NCBI GenBank assembly: GCA_038872535.1
Contig: JAVZJY010000048.1
Span: forward strand, 1-8,943
Origin: JASEJA01 sp038872535
GTDB taxonomy: Archaea > Thermoproteota > Bathyarchaeia > Bathyarchaeales > Bathycorpusculaceae
Direction: 5' to 3'
DNA length: 8,943 nt
Shown here: positions 1 through 5,898 of the stretch, in pieces
Layout of the letters: every line of letters starts with the position of its first letter
Numbering within the stretch: the first letter of the stretch is position 1
Program-made: the position numbers and the translations under genes
Notes under the pieces: model-generated
The model's database searches: none
The model's input: the letters and a program-made list of their open reading frames with translations, nothing else
Told to the model about the DNA's origin: nothing

Positions 1-720
1 CTCAGTTGAGGCAACCACTCCGAAACCTTCCCGTTCAAGGGCTATGGCAGCATCCAAACTTATTTCTGAACCTTTGTTGATTAGGGCTTTAGCCACCTTA
101 AGCGCCACTGGAGCTTTTGAAGCCAGCTCTGAGGCGAATTGCTGAACCGCTTCTCTAAATTTTTCTGTTGGAACAACAATGTTTACTATGCCTAGCTGTT
201 CAGCTGTTTTTGCGTCAACAATTTTTCCAGTGAAGATGAGTTCCGTTGCCTTTGTTTTACCAATTAAGCGTACAAGCCTTTGGGTTCCACCCCAGCCCGG
301 AATTAACCCTATGTTAATTTCTGTTTGTCCCATCCGCGCATTTTCTGAAGCTATTCGTATGTCGCATGCCATGGCAACTTCTAAACCTCCGCCTAATGCG
401 TAACCGTTTATCGCGGCTATAACTGGCTTTTCCAAATTTTCCAGAGCGTTGCAGAGTTTTTCACCCATGAGAGAAAGTTCCCTAGCCTTTAGTGCGTTCA
501 TTCCCTTCATGGCTTTTATATCAGCACCCGCAGAGAACGCTTTTTCGCCAGCTCCCGTTAAAATAGCGACGCGAATGTTTTCGTCGGCTTTAACATCTTC
601 TAAGGCTTGTAGGATTTCTTCTATGACTTCTTTGCTGAAGGCGTTTAATGCTTCTGGGCGATTCAACGTTATTGTGGCTATTCCTCCGCTTTTCTCGTAA
701 ATTATGTATTTAAATTCCAT
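1..720 (-). CDS. Enoyl-CoA hydratase/isomerase (crotonase family), 3' end cut by window edge
   Basis: Predicted cytoplasmic crotonase-fold enzyme that hydrates a trans-2-enoyl-CoA to 3-hydroxyacyl-CoA in beta-oxidation. The window holds 240 codons from the ATG at 720; the family is usually about 260 residues, so roughly 20 C-terminal residues are missing. Seen: N-terminal strand with LNRPEALNAF (19-28), oxyanion-hole segment AFSAGADIKAM (61-71), NGYALGGGLEVAMACD (105-120) and GQTEINIGLIPGWGGTQRL (131-149). Glu114 and Glu134 align with the two catalytic Glu residues of rat mitochondrial hydratase (Glu144, Glu164), so true hydratase activity is likely rather than an isomerase or hydrolase variant. 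A GAGGGG ribosome binding site lies 9 bases before the ATG. The gene starts 14 bases after the stop of the 3-hydroxyacyl-CoA dehydrogenase, so the two are almost certainly co-transcribed and catalyse successive steps. Acyl chain length and branching cannot be read from the sequence. Confidence 0.93.
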   Translation of the reverse strand, partial: MEFKYIIYEKSGGIATITLNRPEALNAFSKEVIEEILQALEDVKADENIRVAILTGAGEKAFSAGADIKAMKGMNALKARELSLMGEKLCNALENLEKPVIAAINGYALGGGLEVAMACDIRIASENARMGQTEINIGLIPGWGGTQRLVRLIGKTKATELIFTGKIVDAKTAEQLGIVNIVVPTEKFREAVQQFASELASKAPVALKVAKALINKGSEISLDAAIALEREGFGVVASTE

Positions 721-734
721 TCTGCTGCGCCCCT

Positions 735-1598
735 CTATTTTTGCGTCCAATCGTAGAAGCCCTTTCCAGTTTTTCTTCCAAGAAGCTGAGCCTTAACCAT
801 CAGCTTTAGCCCAGGATGTGGATGGAATTTCTCGTCTATTTCACGTTCAAGAACCTCGGCAATAAAAAGCGTTGTGTCTGCACCAATATAGTCTAAAAGC
901 ATTAGGGGACCCATGGGCCAGTTTAATCCAAGCTTTATGGCTTTGTCTATGTCGTCTCTGTCTGCTACGCCTTCCCAGTATAAGGCTACTGCCTCGTTTA
1001 AGGCTGGGATTAATATGCGGTTTACTATGAAGCCTGGGCAATCCTTCTTGACGAGAACTGTTTCCTTTTCCATTTTGTGCGCTACTTCTAAAACTGTTTG
1101 TATGGTTTCGTCTGATGTTTTTGCTCCGCGTATTACCTCAATAAGCTTCATTAGTTGTGGCGGATTGAAAAAGTGCATTCCGCAGACTTTTTCTGGACGT
1201 TTTGTGGCTGAAGCGAGTTCTGTTATGCTTATTGAAGAAGTGTTTGAGGCTATTATGGCATGGGATGGCGCATAACTGTCAACTTCTTTGAATGTTGCCT
1301 TCTTAAGCTCCACATTTTCCGGAACTGCTTCAATAACCAAATCAACATTTTGAACTGCTTCTTTAAGGTCTAAGGTTGGATGGATTCGCGCCAAAATTTC
1401 GTTCATTTGCTGCTCCGTTATTTGCCCTTTGCTTACAAATTTTTGCAAGCTTGTCTTTATCATGCTCATGCCATTGTCAATGAAGCGCTGTTCAACATCT
1501 CTCATATAAACCTCGTATTTGCCCATTTGAGCTGCCACTTGTGTTATGCCATGTCCCATTAAGCCTGCGCCTAATACAGCTATTTTTTTAACTTCCAT
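735..1598 (-). CDS. 3-hydroxyacyl-CoA (3-hydroxybutyryl-CoA) dehydrogenase
   Basis: Predicted cytoplasmic NAD(P)-dependent oxidation of (S)-3-hydroxyacyl-CoA to 3-oxoacyl-CoA, or the reverse. It is 287 residues from the ATG at 1598, the usual length for the stand-alone short enzyme (Hbd type). Seen: Rossmann dinucleotide loop GAGLMGHG (10-17); Asp34 at the end of beta-2, which favours NAD; SNTSS (118-122); GMHFFNPP with probable catalytic His142; Glu154 in LIEVIRG, partner of the His in the catalytic pair; and the family signature DCPGFIVNRILIPALNEA introducing the helical C-terminal domain. An in-frame GTG at 1607 would add three residues, but it lies inside the GGTGA ribosome binding site (1604-1608) that sits 5 bases before the ATG, so the ATG is preferred. 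The crotonase gene follows after 14 bases. No fused hydratase domain is present, unlike bifunctional FadB. Confidence 0.95.
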   Translation of the reverse strand: MEVKKIAVLGAGLMGHGITQVAAQMGKYEVYMRDVEQRFIDNGMSMIKTSLQKFVSKGQITEQQMNEILARIHPTLDLKEAVQNVDLVIEAVPENVELKKATFKEVDSYAPSHAIIASNTSSISITELASATKRPEKVCGMHFFNPPQLMKLIEVIRGAKTSDETIQTVLEVAHKMEKETVLVKKDCPGFIVNRILIPALNEAVALYWEGVADRDDIDKAIKLGLNWPMGPLMLLDYIGADTTLFIAEVLEREIDEKFHPHPGLKLMVKAQLLGRKTGKGFYDWTQK

Positions 1599-1603
1599 AC
1601 TTT

Positions 1604-1608
1604 TCACC
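1604..1608 (-). promoter_or_regulatory. Ribosome binding site GGTGA that decides the dehydrogenase start
   Basis: GGTGA followed by AAAGT and the ATG at 1598. It is complementary to the usual archaeal 16S rRNA tail (AUCACCUCC). The alternative GTG start at 1607 is part of this motif, which argues against it. Confidence 0.6.
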
Positions 1609-1642
1609 TTTCAAGTATGCGGAATTATTTGTTTCTTGTTTT

Positions 1643-1652
1643 GTTAAAAAGG
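1643..1652 (-). promoter_or_regulatory. Candidate TATA box for the dehydrogenase/hydratase operon
   Basis: The minus strand reads CCTTTTTAAC, with its centre about 49 bases upstream of the dehydrogenase ATG. That would put transcription start near 1620 and leave a short leader holding the GGTGA site. A second AT-rich box (ATTTAAAT, 1672-1679) is an alternative. The T run could also help end transcription of the transporter gene upstream. Based on sequence resemblance only. Confidence 0.35.
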
Positions 1653-1721
1653 TTTTCAAGTAAGAATGGGGATTTAAATGTCAAATTTCAACTTTTTCCA
1701 TTGCTAAATTGGATAGCCTCT

Positions 1722-2594
1722 CTAGGTTTTCTGTTTTGTTTTGAGTATGGCTGCAGCGCTCAGAAGCGTTAATCCAACTCCTAAATAGCGAATCATGGAA
1801 ATGTACTGTTGGAAAATCAGCACTGCCCAAACATTGTGAAGAAACGGGTCTAACAATAAAATTGTTCCTTCAGTTGTTGGAGAAACCTCGCTTGGTTTGA
1901 TATAATTTAGCAAGCCATAAGGAAGCGTTGTACTGAAAAAGGCGAATAGGGTTAACAAGAGAAGCTGGTATGAGTCCAACATTGAAAAGCCTATGAAACT
2001 TGTATTTATTGTAAAAAGCCTTAGGGTTAAACCTAAAATTAGTGTGCACGGCGCTGCAAATATGAACGTGTTGAATAATCCTTGTAGCGGCGTGTAACTT
2101 GTTTTTCGCATTCTTTTGAAGAATAAGTATGTGGCGTAGAGGAAACCAGCAAACAAAGCAAAAGAGATTCCAGTAATGTTAAGGTTTGAGAATTGCTCAG
2201 TAAGTATCCCACTTGCCAAAAGCGCTCCCAACATTCCAACAGCAATTATCATCGCCTTCTCCACAGTTATTTTTTCTCTCTTGAAGAGGGCGGCTAATAC
2301 TGCCGTAAAGAAGGGTTGCGTGTAAATTAGGGCTATGGAAACGGCTATGGGGCAACCGAAAACTATGGAAGACAAAGCTGAAAATAGAAACGCCGAGAAT
2401 ATAAAACCAATTAAGATGAAATATGGTAAATCTTTCTTTTCAAGTTTAAATTTTCCCTTAATAAGCAAAAGTATAAGCGGAAGAGCCAATGTCACACGAA
2501 AGAAAACCTGCTGCAAACTTGAAACTCCAACATTTTTAAGCGATGTTGAAAAGACAAGGATAAAGCTGAAACCAAAACTTGCCACAACCAGCAA
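1722..2594 (-). CDS. EamA/DMT-superfamily permease, about ten transmembrane segments
   Basis: Integral membrane protein resembling the drug/metabolite transporter (EamA) superfamily. Hydrophobic segments fall at roughly residues 1-20, 30-47, 57-80, 83-104, 113-131, 139-160, 172-195, 208-230, 240-262 and 266-284, giving the two five-helix halves typical of the family. The half-ending motif usually written as E-P is partly kept: YTQPFF at the end of the first half and LLDPFLHNVWAVLIF in the second. Substrate is unknown; amino acids, metabolites or drugs are all possible for this family. The start is uncertain. The first in-frame start is TTG at 2594, which places helix 1 at the very N terminus and has no clear ribosome binding site. 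The open frame runs up to a stop at 2631-2633 and contains only a CTG (2616-2618), preceded by AAGGGA. The nearby ATG at 2599 is out of frame. The gene follows the vapC remnant on the same strand and has no evident functional link to it. Confidence 0.85.
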   Translation of the reverse strand: MLVVASFGFSFILVFSTSLKNVGVSSLQQVFFRVTLALPLILLLIKGKFKLEKKDLPYFILIGFIFSAFLFSALSSIVFGCPIAVSIALIYTQPFFTAVLAALFKREKITVEKAMIIAVGMLGALLASGILTEQFSNLNITGISFALFAGFLYATYLFFKRMRKTSYTPLQGLFNTFIFAAPCTLILGLTLRLFTINTSFIGFSMLDSYQLLLLTLFAFFSTTLPYGLLNYIKPSEVSPTTEGTILLLDPFLHNVWAVLIFQQYISMIRYLGVGLTLLSAAAILKTKQKT

Positions 2595-2677
2595 ACCATG
2601 ACTCTTTGTAAAGCCCAGAGTTTTTCCCTTCTAGATTTTGTTGTCAATTATAGTAGCGTTTCATGTAAAGTGATACT

Positions 2678-2831
2678 CTACTTAATTATTTGAACTTTAA
2701 ACTCTTTTCTAACCGACTTGATATGTGCAAAGTGTTCATCTGCTGTAATAAGCAATAAACCCTTCCACAACACGCTTTCCACTTTTCAATAGGTTTATGA
2801 GGATGCTTGTGTCGTAGACAACCTCTTCCAT
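2678..2831 (-). pseudogene. vapC remnant: PIN-domain toxin with its centre deleted and a frame break
   Basis: Not a working gene. From the ATG at 2831 the frame encodes MEEVVYDTSILINLLKSGK and then stops at 2736 after 31 residues. VYDTSILI is the N-terminal PIN-domain strand with the first metal-binding Asp (Asp7). In another minus-strand frame, 2761-2678 encodes GLLLITADEHFAHI followed by about 13 residues and a TAG. That is the typical C-terminal PIN segment (TADEHF with its acidic residue). The two pieces meet near 2755-2765. Together they span 154 bases, against about 400 for a normal vapC, so some 80 central residues, including the middle acidic residues of the nuclease site, are gone and the frames no longer match. 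The ATG overlaps the end of vapB by 37 bases, the expected vapBC order. Known of the family: VapC toxins are Mg-dependent ribonucleases neutralised by VapB. Inferred: toxin activity is lost. Confidence 0.82.
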
Positions 2832-3076
2832 TCAAGCTCCCTAGCCTTTTTATAATATTCTATAGTCTTCTCCAAGCTTATGGAGCTCACATCTAAATTA
2901 GCTGCTTTTAAAGTTTCAGCCAATTTCTCAGTGGAAACAACTCCCCGTTCTATAACCTCAAGACGCCCAACATACTCTGCCAAAGCTTTCCTCACGACTT
3001 CGCTCCATTTAACTTCTGAATACTTCTTCATTTTATTGTATAACTCTTCAGGAATGGAAACTGTTATGTTGACCAT
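2795..3076 (-). CDS. VapB-type antitoxin with ribbon-helix-helix DNA-binding domain (orphan)
   Basis: A 93-residue protein. The N terminus MVNITVSIPEELYNKMKK, followed by YSEVKWSEVVRKALAEYV (19-36), is a ribbon-helix-helix (CopG/Arc-like) fold: one beta strand for the DNA groove and two helices for dimerisation. Residues 48-93 are a charged helical tail (STEKLAETLKAANL, then EKTIEYYKKARELEWKR) that in VapB proteins wraps around the toxin. The open frame extends upstream to 3229, but that part lies inside the acyl-CoA dehydrogenase gene and has no family resemblance, so the ATG at 3076 is chosen. No ribosome binding site precedes it, but an AT-rich box 27 bases upstream would fit a leaderless transcript. 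The vapC next to it is collapsed, so this may be an orphan antitoxin kept as a repressor, or to neutralise a related toxin elsewhere, or simply decaying. The reading frame itself is intact. Confidence 0.85.
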   Translation of the reverse strand: MVNITVSIPEELYNKMKKYSEVKWSEVVRKALAEYVGRLEVIERGVVSTEKLAETLKAANLDVSSISLEKTIEYYKKARELEWKRLSTTQASS

Positions 3077-3098
3077 ATGGTTTGTATCTGAATTCACA

Positions 3099-3107
3099 TG
3101 TTTAAGT
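3099..3107 (-). promoter_or_regulatory. Candidate TATA box for a leaderless vapB transcript
   Basis: The minus strand reads CACTTAAAC, with CTTAAA at 3101-3106 centred about 27 bases before the vapB ATG at 3076. That is the distance from an archaeal TATA box to the transcription start, so the mRNA could begin at the start codon. The absence of a ribosome binding site agrees. Read-through from the acyl-CoA dehydrogenase gene, which ends 50 bases upstream, is also possible. Confidence 0.35.
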
Positions 3108-3126
3108 GTTTTCACAGGAAATAATG

Positions 3127-4293
3127 TTAGTAGGATTTTGGTAATCCTAGAACGTGTTGTCCGATGAAAGCTAATGCCATCTGCTGTGTGACTGGAGCTA
3201 GTCGGATGAGGTTTATTTCTCTCCACCAACGCTCAACATCATATTCCACCGCATAGCCATATCCGCCGAAAGTTTGCATTGCATGGTAAACAGCGCTTGT
3301 TCCGGCTTCTACAGCGGCTACTTTAGCCATGTTTGCTTCTGCGCCACATTCTATTCCCTTGTCAAACAGCCAAGCAGACTTATAATTCAAAAGTTTAGCA
3401 GCTTCAATTTTTGCTTTAGCCTCTGCCAATGGAAATTGAAGCGCCTGATGGGAGCCTATTGGTGCGTCAAAAACCCTTCTCTCTTTTGCGTATTCTACAG
3501 CCTTTTTTATGGCTAAAAGTCCGATGCCGCAGGCTGCTGCGGAAAAGGACATGCGTTCTGGATTAAGCGTATCCAACAGGAGATACCAGCCTTTGTCTGC
3601 TTCGCCAAGCATGTTTTCCGCTGGAATTTTAAGGTCGTTTATGTAAACTTCGAAGGTTTTTGAGTAGTTGATTCCATGCTTTTCTATTGGGATAATTTCG
3701 ATGGCTGGGTTTGGCAAATCAACAAGGAAGAGGCTTAAGCCCAAAGTTCTTTTTGGAGCCTTCTCTAAAGGCGTTGTTCTTGTTACAAGAAGCATTCCTT
3801 TGGCTCTGTCTGCGCCTGAAATAAACATTTTTTGACCATTAACGCGATACTCGTCACCTTCTTTTGTAGCGATTGTTTTAATGTTCAAAGTGTTTGTTCC
3901 AGCGTCTGGTTCTGTTAGGGCTAGGCAGAACTCTAAACCTTTTGCAATTTTCGGCAAATATTTCGCTTTTTGATTTTCGTTTCCATGCTTTACTATGGAT
4001 AGACCTCCAAAAACGGATGACAAACAAAGGAACCATTCTCCAGCCAAACCGCAACCTTCAGACACAAGCGTTTCCATAGCCAAAATCATTTCAAACATGC
4101 CCATTCCGCCGCCGCCATACTTCTCTGGAATTATTATGCCTGGAAAACCAGCATCCACAAGGCTTTTCCAAAAATCTTCTGGAAACTCATGTTTCTTATC
4201 CTTCTCTCGCCAATATTCTGGTCCAAAATCTTTGGCTATGTCAGACGCTGCCTCCACAATCATTTTCTGTTCAGCGGTTAACTCAAAATCCAA
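3127..4293 (-). CDS. Acyl-CoA dehydrogenase with relocated catalytic base
   Basis: FAD-dependent enzyme of 388 residues (normal length), predicted to oxidise an acyl-CoA to the trans-2-enoyl-CoA in the cytoplasm, passing electrons to an electron-transfer flavoprotein not seen here. Seen: all-helical N-terminal domain with PEKYGGGGMGMFE (56-68); flavin-binding LALTEPDAGTN (124-134) opening the beta domain; NGQKMFISGAD (152-162); C-terminal helices with RRVFDAPIGSHQALQF (272-287) and QTFGGYGYAVEYDVERWWRE (340-359). The usual catalytic Glu in the YEGT motif near the C terminus is absent; the region reads RLAPVTQQM (364-372). Glu246 in LNPERM aligns with the helix-G Glu used by isovaleryl- and long-chain acyl-CoA dehydrogenases, so it is the likely base. 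The start is TTG at 4293, supported by GGTGAT 5 bases upstream. Substrate is unknown; short branched or dicarboxylic acyl-CoA is possible. A perfect 7-bp inverted repeat (3131-3137 / 3143-3149) lies just before the stop. Confidence 0.93.
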   Translation of the reverse strand: MDFELTAEQKMIVEAASDIAKDFGPEYWREKDKKHEFPEDFWKSLVDAGFPGIIIPEKYGGGGMGMFEMILAMETLVSEGCGLAGEWFLCLSSVFGGLSIVKHGNENQKAKYLPKIAKGLEFCLALTEPDAGTNTLNIKTIATKEGDEYRVNGQKMFISGADRAKGMLLVTRTTPLEKAPKRTLGLSLFLVDLPNPAIEIIPIEKHGINYSKTFEVYINDLKIPAENMLGEADKGWYLLLDTLNPERMSFSAAACGIGLLAIKKAVEYAKERRVFDAPIGSHQALQFPLAEAKAKIEAAKLLNYKSAWLFDKGIECGAEANMAKVAAVEAGTSAVYHAMQTFGGYGYAVEYDVERWWREINLIRLAPVTQQMALAFIGQHVLGLPKSY

Positions 4294-4298
4294 ATTTT

Positions 4299-4304
4299 AT
4301 CACC
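4299..4304 (-). promoter_or_regulatory. Ribosome binding site GGTGAT supporting the TTG start of the acyl-CoA dehydrogenase
   Basis: GGTGAT lies 5 bases (AAAAT) before the TTG at 4291-4293 and is a full match to the archaeal anti-Shine-Dalgarno tail. No ATG suits the conserved N terminus, so this site decides the start. Confidence 0.65.
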
Positions 4305-4330
4305 AAAGTTATTGCAGAATAATTTTGAAA

Positions 4331-4343
4331 CTGTATAAAACTC
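4331..4343 (-). promoter_or_regulatory. Candidate TATA box and BRE for the acyl-CoA dehydrogenase
   Basis: The minus strand reads GAGTTTTATACAG: a TTTTATAC box preceded by purine-rich GAAAGAG, as expected for a TFB recognition element. The centre is about 44 bases before the TTG start, which predicts transcription start near 4310 and a leader of under 20 bases holding the GGTGAT site. One of the best promoter-like signals in the window. Confidence 0.5.
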
Positions 4344-4508
4344 TTTCTTGATAAATTGCCAACAATCATATCATATAACCTGCACATAAACACAAATTGG
4401 GGAAAAGGGCACATGAAGACTTTAGCTTACACGCTTCACCTTCGCATTTGCCTTATGGAATTTTACTCCTGAATAATTTAGGTTTGCTGTGAGGGTAACT
4501 AAGTCAAT
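4344..4508. other. Divergent intergenic region between the acyl-CoA dehydrogenase and the homocitrate-synthase-like gene
   Basis: Central part of the 282-base gap (4294-4575) between two divergently transcribed genes. The outer parts hold one promoter candidate for each gene. The middle shows no RNA gene, no convincing coding region and no clear long repeat. Short open frames on each strand (plus 4413-4472; minus 4414-4283) look random. An operator for shared control could sit here, but I see no obvious palindrome. Confidence 0.5.
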
Positions 4509-4518
4509 TTTTTATATG
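4509..4518 (+). promoter_or_regulatory. Candidate TATA box for the homocitrate-synthase-like gene
   Basis: TTTTTATATG lies about 60 bases before the ATG at 4576. This predicts transcription start near 4540 and a leader of about 35 bases. The leader has only a weak ribosome binding site (GGAAAGTG, 4562-4569). Confidence 0.45.
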
Positions 4519-4575
4519 AATGACTGTTAAAATAATAGATGCGCACTGACTCTTGATTGTTGGAAAGTGTGTTAG

Positions 4576-5898
4576 ATGAGGAAAACAATATTCAGGAAAC
4601 TTGAGGCTCAAGGCTTAATCGCAAACTATAACCATTACAGAAAAAATTTGCCCCCAAAACTTCCCGAAAGAGTCTTTATTTGGGACGAAACCCTCAGAGA
4701 AGGAATCTTAACTCCAACAGTTTTTCTGACATATGTAGAAAAGGTTAAGCTTGCTAAAATGATGGATGAAATGGGAGTATCCCTAATAACAGTTGGATTT
4801 CCAGCCATATCCGAAGAAGAGAAAAACGATGTTAGAAGAATTGCAAACGAAGGCTTTCAAAATGCCCGCCTTGCCGCTTCTGCTCGCATAATCAAAAGCG
4901 ATATAGATGCTTGTTTTGAATGTGGCATAAGAGAAATCCTAATGTCCACGCCATTTAATGGATTAAATCTGCATTACAGGCTTAAAATGACCAAGGAGCA
5001 AGTTTTAAAAGAAAGCGTTGAAGCCATCGGATACGCAAAAAAGCAGGGAGCCACTGTAGATTTCGTTTTAGAAGACGCCTCTAGAACGCCGCTTGAAGAC
5101 ATTTTACAAATTTTTGAGGCTGCCGTAAAAGCTGGGGCAGACAGACTTGTCATTGCGGACACTGTGGGATTTTTAAGACCGTTATCAATGCGTTATCTAA
5201 TCTCCCATGTGAGGGAAGGGCTTTCACAAAAGTTTGGCAAGGAAATTCCCCTTTCAGTTCACTGCCACAACGACTTTGGCTTAGCAACAGCCAACACATT
5301 AGCAGCAGTGGAGGAAGGCGTAAGTTATGTGCACACTTGTGTTGCTGGTTTCGGGGAAAGGGCTGGATTAGCACCTTTGGAGGAAGTTGTCGTTGCTTTG
5401 GAGCTGCTCTATGATATAGACACGGGTTTGGATTTGAAGAAGCTTCACAGACTTGCACAGCTTGTTGAGAAAAGTTTTGCATTGCCGATACAGTATCATA
5501 AGCCCATAATAGGCGAAAACGCCTTCTCATATGAAGTTGATGAGCACGTTCATGGCATGCTAGCGCATCCGCTAATTTATGAGCCTTTTCCTCCAGAAAT
5601 CATTGAAAGAGAAACCACATTCTACTTTGGAAAACAAAGTGGAAGACATCTTGTTGAAAACCGCTTGGCTTCAGCTGGAATCAAAGCCACGCCGTGGCAG
5701 ATAGAGGAAATAGTCCGAAGAATAAAGAACATACAGGAAAGTTTAGACAAGGGTGGAACACAAATGACCTTCTACCAGATAAAAAAGCTTATGCGCGATT
5801 TGAGGAAGGGTTTAACTGAAGAAGAATTCTGGAAAATAGTTGAACAGGTAACAAAGCAAAAACCAAAAATTCCACAAGAAAAAGCTCCAACTATTTAG
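4576..5898 (+). CDS. Homocitrate synthase/isopropylmalate synthase-like enzyme (DRE-TIM metallolyase), substrate unknown
   Basis: Cytoplasmic TIM-barrel enzyme of 440 residues in the family of homocitrate, isopropylmalate and citramalate synthases and HMG-CoA lyase; members join or split an acyl-CoA and an oxo acid through a divalent metal. Seen: WDETLREG (36-43), where Arg41 and Glu42 fit the catalytic Arg and first metal ligand; VHCHNDFGLATANTLAA (228-244) with metal ligands His229 and His231; GFGERAGLAPLEE (258-270); the linker segment GENAFSYEVDEHVHG; FGKQSGRH; and a helical C-terminal region resembling homocitrate synthase. Glu in LREG, together with a non-Asn residue (Leu265) after GERAG, is the homocitrate-synthase pattern; isopropylmalate synthase has RDG and GN. 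About 30 N-terminal residues precede the barrel, and the tail is Lys/Pro-rich. A lysine-pathway role would normally show LysW-type neighbours, and none are here. The neighbours handle acyl-CoAs, so a catabolic condensation or cleavage is possible. An in-frame stop directly before the ATG fixes the upstream limit. Confidence 0.85.
   Translation: MRKTIFRKLEAQGLIANYNHYRKNLPPKLPERVFIWDETLREGILTPTVFLTYVEKVKLAKMMDEMGVSLITVGFPAISEEEKNDVRRIANEGFQNARLAASARIIKSDIDACFECGIREILMSTPFNGLNLHYRLKMTKEQVLKESVEAIGYAKKQGATVDFVLEDASRTPLEDILQIFEAAVKAGADRLVIADTVGFLRPLSMRYLISHVREGLSQKFGKEIPLSVHCHNDFGLATANTLAAVEEGVSYVHTCVAGFGERAGLAPLEEVVVALELLYDIDTGLDLKKLHRLAQLVEKSFALPIQYHKPIIGENAFSYEVDEHVHGMLAHPLIYEPFPPEIIERETTFYFGKQSGRHLVENRLASAGIKATPWQIEEIVRRIKNIQESLDKGGTQMTFYQIKKLMRDLRKGLTEEEFWKIVEQVTKQKPKIPQEKAPTI
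5858..5883 (-). terminator. Candidate oligo-T terminator for the CoA-transferase operon
   Basis: Beginning 8 bases after the beta-subunit stop, the minus strand carries three runs of five T (5879-5883, 5865-5869, 5858-5862). Oligo-T tracts without a hairpin are the usual archaeal termination signal. The same bases encode the Lys/Pro-rich tail of the convergent gene. Inference from sequence only. Confidence 0.4.

Noticed and set aside
2736..2831. The 31-codon PIN N-terminal frame as a functional small protein
   Set aside because: It stops just past the first PIN strand and helix and lacks the rest of the active site; a pseudogene fragment fits better.
3077..3229. Upstream extension of the VapB open frame, giving a 144-residue protein
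   Set aside because: The added part lies over the 3' end of the acyl-CoA dehydrogenase in another frame, has low-complexity non-conserved sequence, and the ribbon-helix-helix domain starts cleanly at the ATG at 3076.
4283..4414. Minus-strand open frame of 43 codons in the divergent gap
   Set aside because: It runs through the candidate acyl-CoA dehydrogenase promoter and ribosome binding site into that gene in another frame, has no ribosome binding site and shows no recognisable pattern.
4413..4472. Plus-strand open frame of 19 codons after GGGGAAAAGGGC
   Set aside because: Too short, no family resemblance, and it does not lead into the next gene; probably chance.
5150..5530. Minus-strand open frame of 126 codons
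   Set aside because: It is antisense to the conserved barrel core of the homocitrate-synthase-like gene, including its HCH metal motif; a shadow frame.
4576..5898. Treating Leu265 in place of the metal-binding Asn as a disabling mutation
   Set aside because: As recalled from Thermus homocitrate synthase, that family has LREG with a non-Asn residue at this place and is active, so the pattern is a subfamily mark and not a defect.
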